In this document: in pieces, positions 38,758 through 48,039 of the stretch
How positions within the stretch are numbered: position 1 is the first letter of the stretch
Layout: each line of letters begins with the position of its first letter
Assembly: GCF_001420715.1 (NCBI RefSeq)
Contig: NZ_LJJC01000004.1
Coordinates: 2,310,648-2,374,647 of the forward strand
DNA length: 64,000 nt
Direction of reading: 5' to 3'
From: Heyndrickxia shackletonii
GTDB lineage: Bacteria > Bacillota > Bacilli > Bacillales > Bacillaceae_C
Translations under genes and position numbers: made by a program
Notes under the pieces: generated by a model
Database searches by the model: none
What the model was told of the DNA's origin: nothing
Seen by the model: the letters and a program-made list of their open reading frames with translations, nothing else

Positions 38758-39912
38758 CTAGTTCGTTCTTACTCTAAATAATCCAAATGAAAGAAATACA
38801 ACAGCAAATCCTAATAGTATTGTTACTGGCTGCAAAATATCTGGCAATGTCCCTCCTTCTGCAATTAACCCTGTAAATCCCTTCATGGCCCATGATTGCG
38901 GAACAAAATTGGCGATTTTTTGCATGATGTTTGGAACAACACTTAGTGGCCAGTAGACACCGCCCAGCATACAGGTAGAAACAATAATTAATGAGCCAAT
39001 AGCGGTTTGTTGTTCCGTTGTTTTTACAATGGTTGCAATGGCCAGCCCAAGCCCTACTACGCACAGTAATAACGCGGAGATTAAAACAATTAATCCTAAG
39101 ATATTTCCCCATTCTACATGAAAAACGACAGATGAGAAGGTCATTAATATGGAGAACTGTACCCAGCCAATTAGGAAGAATGCCAATAAATACCCTAGTA
39201 AAAGCTGAAATTTTGTGATGGAAGTCGTTAATAATCTTGACCAGACTCCAGAATTCTTCGCTTCAATAATGACCCCTGTAACAGACATCATCATAAACAT
39301 GACAAACATAATAGAAAATCCTGCTGAACTATAAGACATCCCACTTAACGTTTTTTTCTTATCATTTGGCGATACAATCTTTGTCAATTCTCCAGTGCCG
39401 TCTTTAGAATTGGAGATTTTGTCAAACATCTCTTTCCAATTAGTATTGTTACTTGCCTTACTCCATTCCAAAGCGGAAACTACTTGTAATTTCATTCTTT
39501 CCATCTCTTGGTTAAACGATTGTTTTACAAAGATGGAACTAGATGCTCCAGGTTGATGCTGGAAAGATAGAGTAGGGTTCCCACCCGCTGTTATTTTGTC
39601 TTGGAACCCCTTTTCAATGGTGATAATCCCATCGATTTTGTGATTCTTAAATAACTCTGTGGCTTTCTTATTGCTACTTTCCTTTACTTTTAATGTTGCA
39701 TCTTGATGTAATCTGCTTATGATGCTTTTTGATAAATGGCTATTATCTTTATCAACAACACTGATGGCAATTGCTTGTGATGAATCCTGACCAAATATGC
39801 TTCCGAATAATAGTGTGAAAATAATTGGCATTACAATCATTAATATATAGGCAGAAGGCTTGCTCAAAGATCTTTTCATTTCAAATAAACAAACAGATAA
39901 TGCTTTTCTCAC
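38758..39912 (-). CDS. lnrN: ABC transporter permease, LnrN type
   Basis: 384 residues from the GTG at 39912, eight bases after AAGGAG; the ATG at 39918 is too near the ribosome site. ABC2-type layout: one N-terminal helix (YILMIVMPIIFTLLFGSIFG), a large extracytoplasmic domain of about 170 residues, then five helices, with the conserved NSGVWSRLLTTSI loop. It pairs with the upstream permease and ATPase. In B. subtilis LnrLMN exports or resists linearmycins, membrane-active polyketides. Last gene of its operon. Confidence 0.82.
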   Translation of the reverse strand: MRKALSVCLFEMKRSLSKPSAYILMIVMPIIFTLLFGSIFGQDSSQAIAISVVDKDNSHLSKSIISRLHQDATLKVKESSNKKATELFKNHKIDGIITIEKGFQDKITAGGNPTLSFQHQPGASSSIFVKQSFNQEMERMKLQVVSALEWSKASNNTNWKEMFDKISNSKDGTGELTKIVSPNDKKKTLSGMSYSSAGFSIMFVMFMMMSVTGVIIEAKNSGVWSRLLTTSITKFQLLLGYLLAFFLIGWVQFSILMTFSSVVFHVEWGNILGLIVLISALLLCVVGLGLAIATIVKTTEQQTAIGSLIIVSTCMLGGVYWPLSVVPNIMQKIANFVPQSWAMKGFTGLIAEGGTLPDILQPVTILLGFAVVFLSFGLFRVRTN

Positions 39913-39935
39913 TTTCATTACTCCTTCCATCGTAT

Positions 39936-41141
39936 TTAATTTGATAACATTCGAAAACGCAAAGTTCCAATTAATGTAGCAATGATTCCAATTCCTAATA
40001 ATGTACAAAGTGGAATAATCAAGCTATCCCAAGAGGTTCCCGACATAATATTGGTAAAGCTATTTAATGCCCAAGAATTAGGTGCAACCATCGAGATTTT
40101 TTGTAAAGCCTGCGGAAATACCGAAATAGGAATCATAGAGCCTCCTAGCAGAGACAGTACTTGCACAAGCATTCCGCCTAATGAATCAGCCATCTTTTCT
40201 GTTTTCATAAAGGCGGCTACAATGATGGATAGTCCTGATACCGAAATACTGTACGCAATGGCAATTGCAATAATTTGGATAAAATCATTTCCCCAATTAA
40301 CTTGTAAAACATAATGGGTTGCCCCCATAAAAATAAGGAATTGTATGAAAGTATACAAAAGGGTTCCTAAAAATTTTCCTGTCATGATGGACCCTTTACC
40401 CGTTGGGGAAATCATCATTCTCGATAAAGTGATATTTGCACGCTCTGTTAGGATAGATTTTCCTCCAACCATCGCATTATATAATAAAAACATTGCAGCC
40501 ATTGCTGCCGCGTAATACTGAATGGAAGATACTTGTTTTTTCCCTACAGGTTTATCGTAAACATATTGATTTCCTTCTTTTGTTCCATTCATAAGTTTAT
40601 TTGTTAATTCCGATCCAATTGCATTCAACTCATTAGCGGTCTTTCCTTCCGCTGCTAATTCAGAAATAATCAGTTTAGCAGATCCGGTTACAGCTATCGT
40701 TGTTTTTAAATAGGATTCGGTTAATTGCCGGACAAAATTTGCTTCAAAATCTTTTCCTGCAGCGACTTTAATAATCGCGACTTGTCGGTTTGACCCCCAA
40801 TTATTAGGCAGCACTATACCAACGTCCGCTTTCTTATCTTGGATCAATTGGTTGAGTTCCTTTTGCGATTCCACCTTTTTTACTTTTATTGATTTTTTTA
40901 ATTTTTTACCCTGTAGAACTTTCTGAACAAATTGATTGCTTATGTGATTCACATCTTGTTGGTATACAGCGATTGTTGTTTTTGGTAAAGAGGATGAGTC
41001 TCCCATCACTCCTTTTAAAGCAGAACCTAGAATAACGGTCAGGATGATGGGCATCAGAATCATCATGATTATTGCCTTCCGATCCTTAAAACGAATGGAA
41101 AAATCTTTTATGGCTATTGCTATGCTTTTCATTTGCTTCAC
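39936..41141 (-). CDS. lnrM: ABC transporter permease, LnrM type
   Basis: 401 residues with the same ABC2 design as lnrN: N-terminal helix (MILMPIILTVILGSALKG), extracytoplasmic domain with VAAGKDFEANFVRQLTES, and C-terminal helices with ERANITLSRMMISPTGKGS. B. subtilis LnrM is close in length (396). Its start is two bases from the lnrL stop, so the genes are coupled. The two permeases presumably form a heterodimer. Confidence 0.83.
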   Translation of the reverse strand: MKQMKSIAIAIKDFSIRFKDRKAIIMMILMPIILTVILGSALKGVMGDSSSLPKTTIAVYQQDVNHISNQFVQKVLQGKKLKKSIKVKKVESQKELNQLIQDKKADVGIVLPNNWGSNRQVAIIKVAAGKDFEANFVRQLTESYLKTTIAVTGSAKLIISELAAEGKTANELNAIGSELTNKLMNGTKEGNQYVYDKPVGKKQVSSIQYYAAAMAAMFLLYNAMVGGKSILTERANITLSRMMISPTGKGSIMTGKFLGTLLYTFIQFLIFMGATHYVLQVNWGNDFIQIIAIAIAYSISVSGLSIIVAAFMKTEKMADSLGGMLVQVLSLLGGSMIPISVFPQALQKISMVAPNSWALNSFTNIMSGTSWDSLIIPLCTLLGIGIIATLIGTLRFRMLSN

Positions 41142-41143
41142 TC

Positions 41144-42076
41144 CTAATCCCTTAATGTCCTGCCGGTTAATTGTAAAAATAAAGATTCTAAATTTGGTTC
41201 TTTTATTTGCATCGATTGGATGGAAATGTTTTGTTTAAGACTTAGTGATATCACTTCCGATAAAACCGTATTTTTATCGGAAAGGATGATTTCAATGATC
41301 CCATCCTCTCTCATATTTGCATTTTCTATGCCGTCAATACTCTCCAGTTGGATTAAAAAGTCCACACATGGATTGTCAACGGTTAGTTCCAAAATATGTC
41401 CTCCAGCCAAGCGATTGCAAAGCTCTGTCTTATCGCCAATTGCAATCAGTTTCCCATAATCAATAATCGCAATCCGTTTGCACAAGTATTCTACTTCTTC
41501 CATGTAGTGACTTGTATAAATAATGGTCATTCCAGCTTCATTTAATCGTTTAACGGTTTCTAATATGTGATTTCTTGACTGTGGATCAATCCCTACAGTA
41601 GGTTCATCCATAATGAGAAGCTCCGGCTCATGCATGAGAGCAGCTCCTATATTGATTCGGCGTTTCATCCCACCGGAAAAGGTTTCGATTTTATCCTTTG
41701 CCCGATCCTTTAGACCAACGATTTCAAGCACTTCGTATGCTCTTTGCTTTACTGTTTTGCCTGTTAAACCGTACATTTTTCCCCAAAAAACTAAGTTATC
41801 GTATGCGGACATAGTTGGGTATAGAGCAATATCTTGAGGTACTACCCCAATTTTTTCACGAATTTTCATTGGCTTTTTCTTTACGGATAATCCATCTACC
41901 TGAATTTCCCCTTCATCATATGGAATCAGTCCGCAAATCATGGAAATAGTCGTTGACTTTCCAGCACCATTTGGACCAAGCAGCCCGAACGCTTCCCCCT
42001 TTTGTACTTCAAATGATACATCTTTGACTACATGGTGATCTTTAAAGCTTTTTTTAATATTTGATATCGTTAGCAT
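41144..42076 (-). CDS. lnrL: ABC transporter ATP-binding protein, LnrL type
   Basis: 310 residues. Walker A GPNGAGKST, Q-loop VVPQDIALYPTMSAYDN, signature FSGGMKRRINIGAAL, Walker B LLIMDEPTVGID and switch histidine TSH are intact. The C-terminal about 80 residues are the extra domain common in drug-resistance exporters. AGGAGG precedes the ATG. A terminator and an inverted repeat separate it from lnrK, so lnrLMN likely has its own regulated promoter. Confidence 0.86.
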   Translation of the reverse strand: MLTISNIKKSFKDHHVVKDVSFEVQKGEAFGLLGPNGAGKSTTISMICGLIPYDEGEIQVDGLSVKKKPMKIREKIGVVPQDIALYPTMSAYDNLVFWGKMYGLTGKTVKQRAYEVLEIVGLKDRAKDKIETFSGGMKRRINIGAALMHEPELLIMDEPTVGIDPQSRNHILETVKRLNEAGMTIIYTSHYMEEVEYLCKRIAIIDYGKLIAIGDKTELCNRLAGGHILELTVDNPCVDFLIQLESIDGIENANMREDGIIEIILSDKNTVLSEVISLSLKQNISIQSMQIKEPNLESLFLQLTGRTLRD

Positions 42077-42130
42077 TTGTTTTTCCTCCTGACTATTATC
42101 TTCCTCTTCTTAAATCTGTTTTTATTTTAA

Positions 42131-42152
42131 ATGGAAGGAGGTTTCGTTCCAT
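42131..42152. promoter_or_regulatory. Candidate operator upstream of lnrLMN
   Basis: ATGGAA-N10-TTCCAT lies between the lnrK terminator and lnrL, about 55 bases before the lnrL start. Position fits a site for the response regulator LnrK; the assignment is inferred from the dyad alone. Confidence 0.35.
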
Positions 42153-42175
42153 CACTCTGCAGATAGATTTTGGCG

Positions 42176-42204
42176 CATAAAAAAACGGCACATGGCGTGC
42201 CGTT
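42176..42204 (-). terminator. Terminator between lnrK and lnrL
   Basis: AACGGCAC/GTGCCGTT stem (42184-42191, 42197-42204) followed on the minus strand by TTTTTT. It ends transcripts from lnrJK or reduces readthrough into lnrLMN. Confidence 0.85.
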
Positions 42205-42228
42205 CTTCATATTCCAATATGCCAAAAG

Positions 42229-42894
42229 TCATATCGAAAAAGTCGTGATCCCATAACGTACGGCAAAAATAGCCGCTTGCGTTCGATCCCTTATCGTTAA
42301 TTTTTGTATGATGTTGGAGACGTGATTTTTGACTGTACCTTCCGTAATATACAATGTGTTAGCGATCTCTTTATTGTTTAACCCAAGACCTAATAGTTTT
42401 AGCACTTCTAATTCACGCTCTGTTAATTCCTTGATAAGGCTCGGTATTTCTTCTGTCTTATCATTCGCTGAATTTGTCTTTCGTTTCTCTGCTAATACTT
42501 GATTGGTGAAATCTTTTGGCAGAACCACTCCGCCATGGTATACGGTCATGATCGATTGAACAATCGTATCGGTTGACATATCCTTCAACAAATAGCCGCT
42601 GGCTCCCTCTTGCAAGGCATCATAGATCAGCTCGCTATCATTAAAGGTTGTAAGCATTAATACTTTGATATCAGGCAGCTTTTCACGTAACACTCTTGTT
42701 CCTTCTACCCCATTCATATTTGGCATACGAATATCCATTAATATTAAATCAGGCCGTTTTTCAAGGGCCACATTCAATGCCTCGAGCCCATCACTTGCCA
42801 TACCCACTACCTCTATTTCCGGCCGTAAATTTAAAAGGGTACCAAGACCTTCCCGGATAAGAGGCTGGTCGTCCACTATGATTATCTTAATCAT
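42229..42894 (-). CDS. lnrK: Response regulator, LuxR/NarL family, LnrK type
   Basis: 221 residues from the ATG at 42894 behind GGAGGT; the frame to 42918 is rejected because it lacks spacing. The receiver has Asp54 as phosphorylation site (DLILMDIRMPN), with Asp8-Asp9 and the switch Thr/Lys in LMLTTF and GYLLKDM. The HTH is LTERELEVLKLLGLGLNNKEIA...TVKNHVSNI, NarL type. Its start overlaps the kinase stop as ATGA. It probably activates lnrLMN in response to envelope-damaging polyketides. Confidence 0.88.
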   Translation of the reverse strand: MIKIIIVDDQPLIREGLGTLLNLRPEIEVVGMASDGLEALNVALEKRPDLILMDIRMPNMNGVEGTRVLREKLPDIKVLMLTTFNDSELIYDALQEGASGYLLKDMSTDTIVQSIMTVYHGGVVLPKDFTNQVLAEKRKTNSANDKTEEIPSLIKELTERELEVLKLLGLGLNNKEIANTLYITEGTVKNHVSNIIQKLTIRDRTQAAIFAVRYGITTFSI

Positions 42895-44114
42895 CTTTTT
42901 ACCTCCGTAGAACTCCACTGCAACTGTTTTAGCGGGATGGATATATTGATATAAAACCCTTCCCCAACTTTACCTTCAAAATGTATTTCTCCGCCATGCT
43001 CTTGAATACGTTCCTTCATATTAATTAACCCAAAACTTGGCACAACATTTTTGGTCCCTTGGCCATTATCGAAAATCTCCATCGAAACATTATTTTGGGA
43101 GATTTGTATGGTAACTTTATAAAATGTTGCTAATCCATGCCGTTTAGCATTCGTTAGAGACTCCTGGATCACCCTTTTTATCGTAGGCTGAAGAGACGAT
43201 GATATAAGTTTTGGATCACCTACAATATTCAAGTTGGTTTCCAAACCGGATGCAGTTGAAAAATTAGATAACATCGATCTAAGCGATGGAACGAATGAAA
43301 GCTGTTCGGACTTTTCGTCTCGCAGCGTTCTGACAGATAAACGAATTTCTTCTAAGGAGTTTCTCGTTAATTTTTCACAAACATCAAGAACCTCCTCTCC
43401 CTTTGGCACATCTATTTTCAAGAGTTCCTTTGCTAATTGGATTTGTACTAATAATGCTGTCATATTATGACCAACCGTGTCATGAATTTCGCGCGCTATT
43501 CGGTTTCGTTCTTGAATGACGGTTAAATCCTCTACCTGCTTTGAATATTCGCTTAATTGTTGATGTGCTTTCCGAAGTTCCTCATGAGAATCGTTCAATT
43601 GTGTGAATTGGGTCGAGATGGTTTCTCTTGCATTGATTAAATTCCGAATTAAGCTTCCTACAATAGCACAAAATACAACGAACATGAAGTTTAAAATATT
43701 ATCTCCGATGGAAAACGTCTGTGTGAAGATATATTTTTCATAGCTTATTAGGATCCATATTATAAAAAAGATAACAGAAAACAAGACTAGTATCTTTTTG
43801 TGTTGCATAACTAGAAAAATAGAAGTAGCTATTACACCGAAGAATATTAAATAAATTAAGCTTTCTTCTTTAATAAATAAAAAACCAAATCCCGCACTTA
43901 AAATAAAATCAATAGAAAAAGATAACAATCGAACAGATATTTTCTCGGTAGAAAATTGAATAAAATGATTCACGATATATATAATCATAGCTGCAATAAT
44001 GTATATTCGTTTAAACGAATTATTGTCACTAATAAAGGTAAAATAACTGCTGCTTAAAAGTAAAAACATGAAAATCCTTGTCAATGATAATGATAAAAAC
44101 GAACCCTTTTTCAA
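42891..44114 (-). CDS. lnrJ: Sensor histidine kinase, HisKA_3 family, LnrJ type
   Basis: 407 residues. Five to six N-terminal helices with short loops form a membrane-buried sensor with no extracellular domain, as in intramembrane-sensing kinases. A coiled-coil linker (LRKAHQQLSEYSKQVEDL) leads to the HisKA_3 site RNRIAREIHDTVGHNM with phospho-acceptor His211, and to the ATP-binding lobe (RVIQESLTNAKRHG, EIFDNGQGT, GLINMKERI). Three bases separate it from the cyclotransferase-like gene upstream, so they are cotranscribed. Confidence 0.88.
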   Translation of the reverse strand: MKKGSFLSLSLTRIFMFLLLSSSYFTFISDNNSFKRIYIIAAMIIYIVNHFIQFSTEKISVRLLSFSIDFILSAGFGFLFIKEESLIYLIFFGVIATSIFLVMQHKKILVLFSVIFFIIWILISYEKYIFTQTFSIGDNILNFMFVVFCAIVGSLIRNLINARETISTQFTQLNDSHEELRKAHQQLSEYSKQVEDLTVIQERNRIAREIHDTVGHNMTALLVQIQLAKELLKIDVPKGEEVLDVCEKLTRNSLEEIRLSVRTLRDEKSEQLSFVPSLRSMLSNFSTASGLETNLNIVGDPKLISSSLQPTIKRVIQESLTNAKRHGLATFYKVTIQISQNNVSMEIFDNGQGTKNVVPSFGLINMKERIQEHGGEIHFEGKVGEGFYINISIPLKQLQWSSTEVKR

Positions 44115-44117
44115 CTC

Positions 44118-44741
44118 TTATCCCCGCTCACTAAATATGTATTGGTGCAATTTATCAGTAGTAAATTTTCCATTAATCCCCATACAAGTATGGAAATACC
44201 GGATAATTTCTTCCGTATGTAAACCTAATTCCATTAATCCCCGTGAAATTATTTTTAAATAAGATGCAGGCGGAAGGGTGAATTTTTCATCATTCATTGG
44301 ATTTGGGTTTGTAAATGTAAACATAGGTGCCTTGTCCATATAGCCTAAAAAAAGGATTCTTCCATACCAACTCTTATTTATATCTTGATAGCCATTTTCT
44401 ATTACTTTATGTAAATCAATTGATAGTTTGTCTTGATTATTTTCTTGTGCCACGACATCTTCAAATTGTTCATCTGTGATTAAATACATTCTGCCAATTG
44501 TTTTCCAAGCGGAAAGCTTGTCGTGACTAATAAAAGCTACTCCGCCTTCTCCCCACTTGCTCCTTTCTTTTGAAAAATATAACGGGTACATTAGATCTAC
44601 TTTTTCATCCGCTTCAGGTGGTGTTTGATCTCTACACCCTTTTTCAATCTTTACCGAACCTTCAGGCTTTCCTCCTTGGATATAACACATAAATCTATCT
44701 TTACAAAGATTGGATCCATAGCTAACATACCAAACATTCAT
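44118..44741 (-). CDS. Gamma-glutamylcyclotransferase-like fold protein
   Basis: 207 residues from the ATG at 44741 behind GGGAG. VWYVSYGSNLCKDRF is the Y-G-S-N-L signature at the start of GGCT/AIG2-fold proteins, which often release pyroglutamate from gamma-glutamyl compounds. GEGGVAFISHD and GRMYLITDEQFEDVVAQEN continue the fold. The catalytic glutamate of GGCT cannot be fixed by eye. It is the first gene of the unit with lnrJK, an arrangement not known from B. subtilis, so a link to drug detoxification is only a suggestion. Confidence 0.65.
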   Translation of the reverse strand: MNVWYVSYGSNLCKDRFMCYIQGGKPEGSVKIEKGCRDQTPPEADEKVDLMYPLYFSKERSKWGEGGVAFISHDKLSAWKTIGRMYLITDEQFEDVVAQENNQDKLSIDLHKVIENGYQDINKSWYGRILFLGYMDKAPMFTFTNPNPMNDEKFTLPPASYLKIISRGLMELGLHTEEIIRYFHTCMGINGKFTTDKLHQYIFSERG

Positions 44742-44810
44742 TTCTATCACTCCCATCTAGTAATAGAAACATATTCAATAAAAATAGTAAAAAATCCTCC
44801 AATAAATCGA

Positions 44811-44844
44811 AAAAGGATCACGTGGAAGTGAACGTGATCCTTTT
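44811..44844 (-). terminator. Terminator of the YraQ-type permease gene
   Basis: AAAGGATCACGT/ACGTGATCCTTT, 12-bp perfect stem, loop GGAAGTGA, with a T-rich tract on the minus strand. Confidence 0.88.
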
Positions 44845-44853
44845 AGGGATGAA

Positions 44854-45915
44854 TTATATAAATGTCCCTATACAGCCTGCAACGATTCCTAGCACCATCA
44901 CACTCATCGTTAAAAACGCAATCGTTTTCTTTGAGAATGCTTTGCGGACCATAATGATCGATGGAATACTAATGACAGGTAAAGTTATTAATAAAGCTGC
45001 AGCAGGACCGTGTCCAAGTCCTAGTGCCAGTACAGCTTGAATAATGGCAATTTCCGCTGCTGTCGGAATGACGAATAATGTACCAATAATGGCAAAGGCA
45101 ATGATAAGCCAAAATGAATGAATGGCATGACCATTCAGCGTTGGGTAAACCCAAGAAATAAGAAGTCCCATGACGAAAACAGATAAAATATACAATGGAA
45201 GAATCGTAACTAGCATCTTCCCAAAGGTATAAATCCAGCGAACCAATAAAGGCTTTCCACTGAGTTTATCCTTTTTATTCATTTTTTCCATCATCGCGGG
45301 ATCTGCAGCCTCATTTTTGGCTATCCGATTTGCCAAATAACTTACACCGAACACTAAGATAATTCCAAGAATTAGTCTTAAAATCGTAAATTTCCAACCC
45401 AAAACAAACACCATAAAAATAAGAACAGCTGGATTTAGTGCTGTATTCCCAAACCAGAAGGCAATAGCTGCACCTACTGAACTAGAGCATTTTCTTAAGC
45501 CGGAAACAACTGGAGCGGCACAGCATGTACACATCATTGCTGGCAACGCTAATAACCCTCCGCTAACAGAACCTAGGAAGCCTGTTTTTCCGAGAACGCG
45601 AGTCAGCCATTCGCGCGGAACGATTACCTGCATAAGAGAAGCGACAATAGTCGCCACTAATAAAGCTTTCCAGATTGCTAAAAAGTAAGTAATAGAATAA
45701 TTCCAAGCTGACTTTACTACCTCCGAGAAATTCCCACCTGTCATTCCTGCTAAAAGCGAAGTACCGATATTATGTTCTTTGGAGGCTAAAATGGGTTTAT
45801 GAAAATATGGATTCCATTTAGCCCAATATAAACCAACAGCAAAAACGATTAAAAACACTGCAAAACCTAACCATTTTTTGCTAACCGATTGATTATGAGT
45901 AATGCCCGATTGCAC
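44854..45915 (-). CDS. Permease of the YraQ/ArsP family (DUF318)
   Basis: 353 residues, about eight to ten helices, GTG start behind AGGAGG. The motif PAMMCTCCAAPVVSGLRKCSSS (cysteine-rich loop) and SPIIMV-type repeats are typical of the family, whose members include the methylarsenite exporter ArsP and others of unknown substrate. The middle loop is charged (NRIAKNEAADPAMMEKMNKKDKL). No arsenic regulator or resistance gene is near, so the substrate is open. It is a single-gene unit with strong terminator. Confidence 0.78.
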   Translation of the reverse strand: MQSGITHNQSVSKKWLGFAVFLIVFAVGLYWAKWNPYFHKPILASKEHNIGTSLLAGMTGGNFSEVVKSAWNYSITYFLAIWKALLVATIVASLMQVIVPREWLTRVLGKTGFLGSVSGGLLALPAMMCTCCAAPVVSGLRKCSSSVGAAIAFWFGNTALNPAVLIFMVFVLGWKFTILRLILGIILVFGVSYLANRIAKNEAADPAMMEKMNKKDKLSGKPLLVRWIYTFGKMLVTILPLYILSVFVMGLLISWVYPTLNGHAIHSFWLIIAFAIIGTLFVIPTAAEIAIIQAVLALGLGHGPAAALLITLPVISIPSIIMVRKAFSKKTIAFLTMSVMVLGIVAGCIGTFI

Positions 45916-46142
45916 TTGAATTCCTCCTATAAAATGTAAAAACTATATTTCTTCAACCTTTAAATTCTATCAAACCAATAAATCGGGGTCAAATTCCATC
46001 ATATTAGTAATTCTAAAAAATCCCTATTCGTTCCTCTAATCGTTTAAAAAATCTTATTTACCAAATTATTTTCTATTCTCTTATTCTTGAAATCTTATTA
46101 TAATATTTTTGTAACGTAATAGTAACAAGAGAGGAGAACTAC

Positions 46143-47969
46143 ATGAATAAATCTCGACTGCGTAACTCTTTTGTGGGAATAGCGTTGTCTGCAACGATGT
46201 TGTCGACTTCCTTTATTGGAAATGCTTCTGCTGAAGCATCAACTAATTCCTCGAAGTTTAATATGTCCTATTTATTTTTCGGGACAAAAAGTTCTTATTT
46301 TAATCAGGTTGCCGCAACGAAAGGATCTCTAAATGCCGTTGCTCCCAATTATTTTGAGATATCCACGAATGGCAATCTTATTCTTACGTCAAAATTTGAT
46401 CCAACCTTTATCGATGAAATGCACCGTCAAGGTTTAAAAGTAATTCCTTATTTAAGCAATAATTGGGATCGGACTATTGGACGTGCTGGGCTTGCTAATC
46501 GCAAGCAATTAATAAAACAATTGGTAGATAAAATTAATCAATACAATTTAGACGGAGTAGACATAGATATAGAAGGTTTAACAGAGGCAGATCGCACAAA
46601 TTTCACCGATTTTGTTACAAAATTAAACAAGCAAATTCCTGACAAAGAAGTATCTATTGCTGTAGCGGCCAATCCTAACAGCTGGACAAAAGGCTGGCAA
46701 GGAATGTACGACTATAATGCGCTCTCCCTTAACAGTGACTATTTAATGATAATGGCATATGATGAAAATTGGGATGGGGATACTTCTAATGGACCTGTAG
46801 CAGGACTTCCATGGGTAGAGAAATCCATACAGTATGCACTGAATCAAGGAGTAGCCTCAGACAAAATTGTTTTGGGCATTCCTTTATACGGTCGAATTTG
46901 GAAAACAGACGGCCCAACTTCTAATGGAACGAAAGTAAATGGAACCGGAGTTTCTCATAAATTAATAAATGATATAATCCAAGCCTATAATGGAAAAGTA
47001 GATTATGACACAACGGAGCAATGTCCTAAAGTAACCTTTACTATTAAGGCAACTGATCCAACGACAAAAGTTGGAGGTGTTGAATTAACGGCAGGCAATT
47101 ATATCCTTTGGTACGACAATCAAGAATCTATAACAAAGAAAATTCAATTAGTAAGTAAATACAACCTAAAAGGGACAGGAAGCTGGAGTTTAAATCAGGA
47201 AGATACAGCAATGTGGAATTATTTTCGTAATGTATTGGACCAAAGTCCAGGAGCAAGTCCTAATGGAAATCAAGAGACAACTGACCAGCCGCAAACGAGC
47301 ATAACGTATCAAGTGGTAAGTGGTGATACTCTCACGAAAATTGCAAAACAATATAATATTACCGTACAAGAATTGAAAACAGCCAATAACTTAACATCAG
47401 ATGTTATTAAAGTGGGACAAGTACTGGTAATTCCTGTGACAAGTGAACCTATTCAAATGATACCAAGCAAACCGGGGAATCCTTCTGATCCGAAAAAAAA
47501 TCAGACACCACCGAAAACGCAAACGCCTGTGAAGCCGGTACCGCCAAAAACCATTACAAAAACGATAACGAAAACAGTCAAAAAGACCGTTAAATATAAA
47601 GTGGTACGAGGGGATTCTCTATCGAAAATTGCGAATAAATACAAAATAACGTTTTCTGCTATTATGAAAGATAACAAACTAAAATCAAGTAAGCTTCGTA
47701 TCGGTCAAATTTTAACCATACACTATAAAACTACGATTAAAACAACCGTTAAAGTACCTGCACCAACGACTAAATCAAGTACTAATGCAAAACCAATAAT
47801 AAAGACTACTGATGTGACACCGAAAACCATTAAATATAAGGTTGTTCGCGGTGATTCTCTATCAAAAATTGCCATGAAATATAAAGTATCTATAACACAA
47901 ATCAAGAAGACCAACCATTTAAAATCGAATACGCTTCGAATTGGACAACTATTGTCTATTGTAAAGTAG
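46143..47969 (+). CDS. Secreted glycoside hydrolase family 18 protein with three C-terminal LysM domains
   Basis: 608 residues. A signal peptide ends around NASA-EAST (residues 27-34). The GH18 domain covers about 38-370; LDGVDIDIEGL places the catalytic acid at Glu144, with SDYLMIMAYDENW and LGIPLYGRIWK downstream. LysM domains start near 390 (YQVVSGDTLTKIAKQ), 482 (YKVVRGDSLSKIANK) and 562 (YKVVRGDSLSKIAMK), separated by Pro/Thr/Lys-rich linkers. It likely binds peptidoglycan and cleaves N-acetylglucosaminyl bonds, like spore-cortex YaaH/SleL enzymes, but LysM is C-terminal here and N-terminal in those. GAGGAG precedes the ATG. Confidence 0.88.
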   Translation: MNKSRLRNSFVGIALSATMLSTSFIGNASAEASTNSSKFNMSYLFFGTKSSYFNQVAATKGSLNAVAPNYFEISTNGNLILTSKFDPTFIDEMHRQGLKVIPYLSNNWDRTIGRAGLANRKQLIKQLVDKINQYNLDGVDIDIEGLTEADRTNFTDFVTKLNKQIPDKEVSIAVAANPNSWTKGWQGMYDYNALSLNSDYLMIMAYDENWDGDTSNGPVAGLPWVEKSIQYALNQGVASDKIVLGIPLYGRIWKTDGPTSNGTKVNGTGVSHKLINDIIQAYNGKVDYDTTEQCPKVTFTIKATDPTTKVGGVELTAGNYILWYDNQESITKKIQLVSKYNLKGTGSWSLNQEDTAMWNYFRNVLDQSPGASPNGNQETTDQPQTSITYQVVSGDTLTKIAKQYNITVQELKTANNLTSDVIKVGQVLVIPVTSEPIQMIPSKPGNPSDPKKNQTPPKTQTPVKPVPPKTITKTITKTVKKTVKYKVVRGDSLSKIANKYKITFSAIMKDNKLKSSKLRIGQILTIHYKTTIKTTVKVPAPTTKSSTNAKPIIKTTDVTPKTIKYKVVRGDSLSKIAMKYKVSITQIKKTNHLKSNTLRIGQLLSIVK

Positions 47970-47993
47970 CTTTATAAAAAATAATCCTTTTCG

Positions 47994-48030
47994 AAAAAAA
48001 CGTCTCTCAAAAAATGGTGAGACTTTTTTT
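47994..48030 (+). terminator. Terminator of the GH18-LysM gene
   Basis: AAAAACGTCTC ... GAGACTTTTTTT with one bulged base; T-tract on the plus strand. It may also serve the convergent pmbA relic. Confidence 0.7.
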
Positions 48031-48039
48031 CATCACGGA

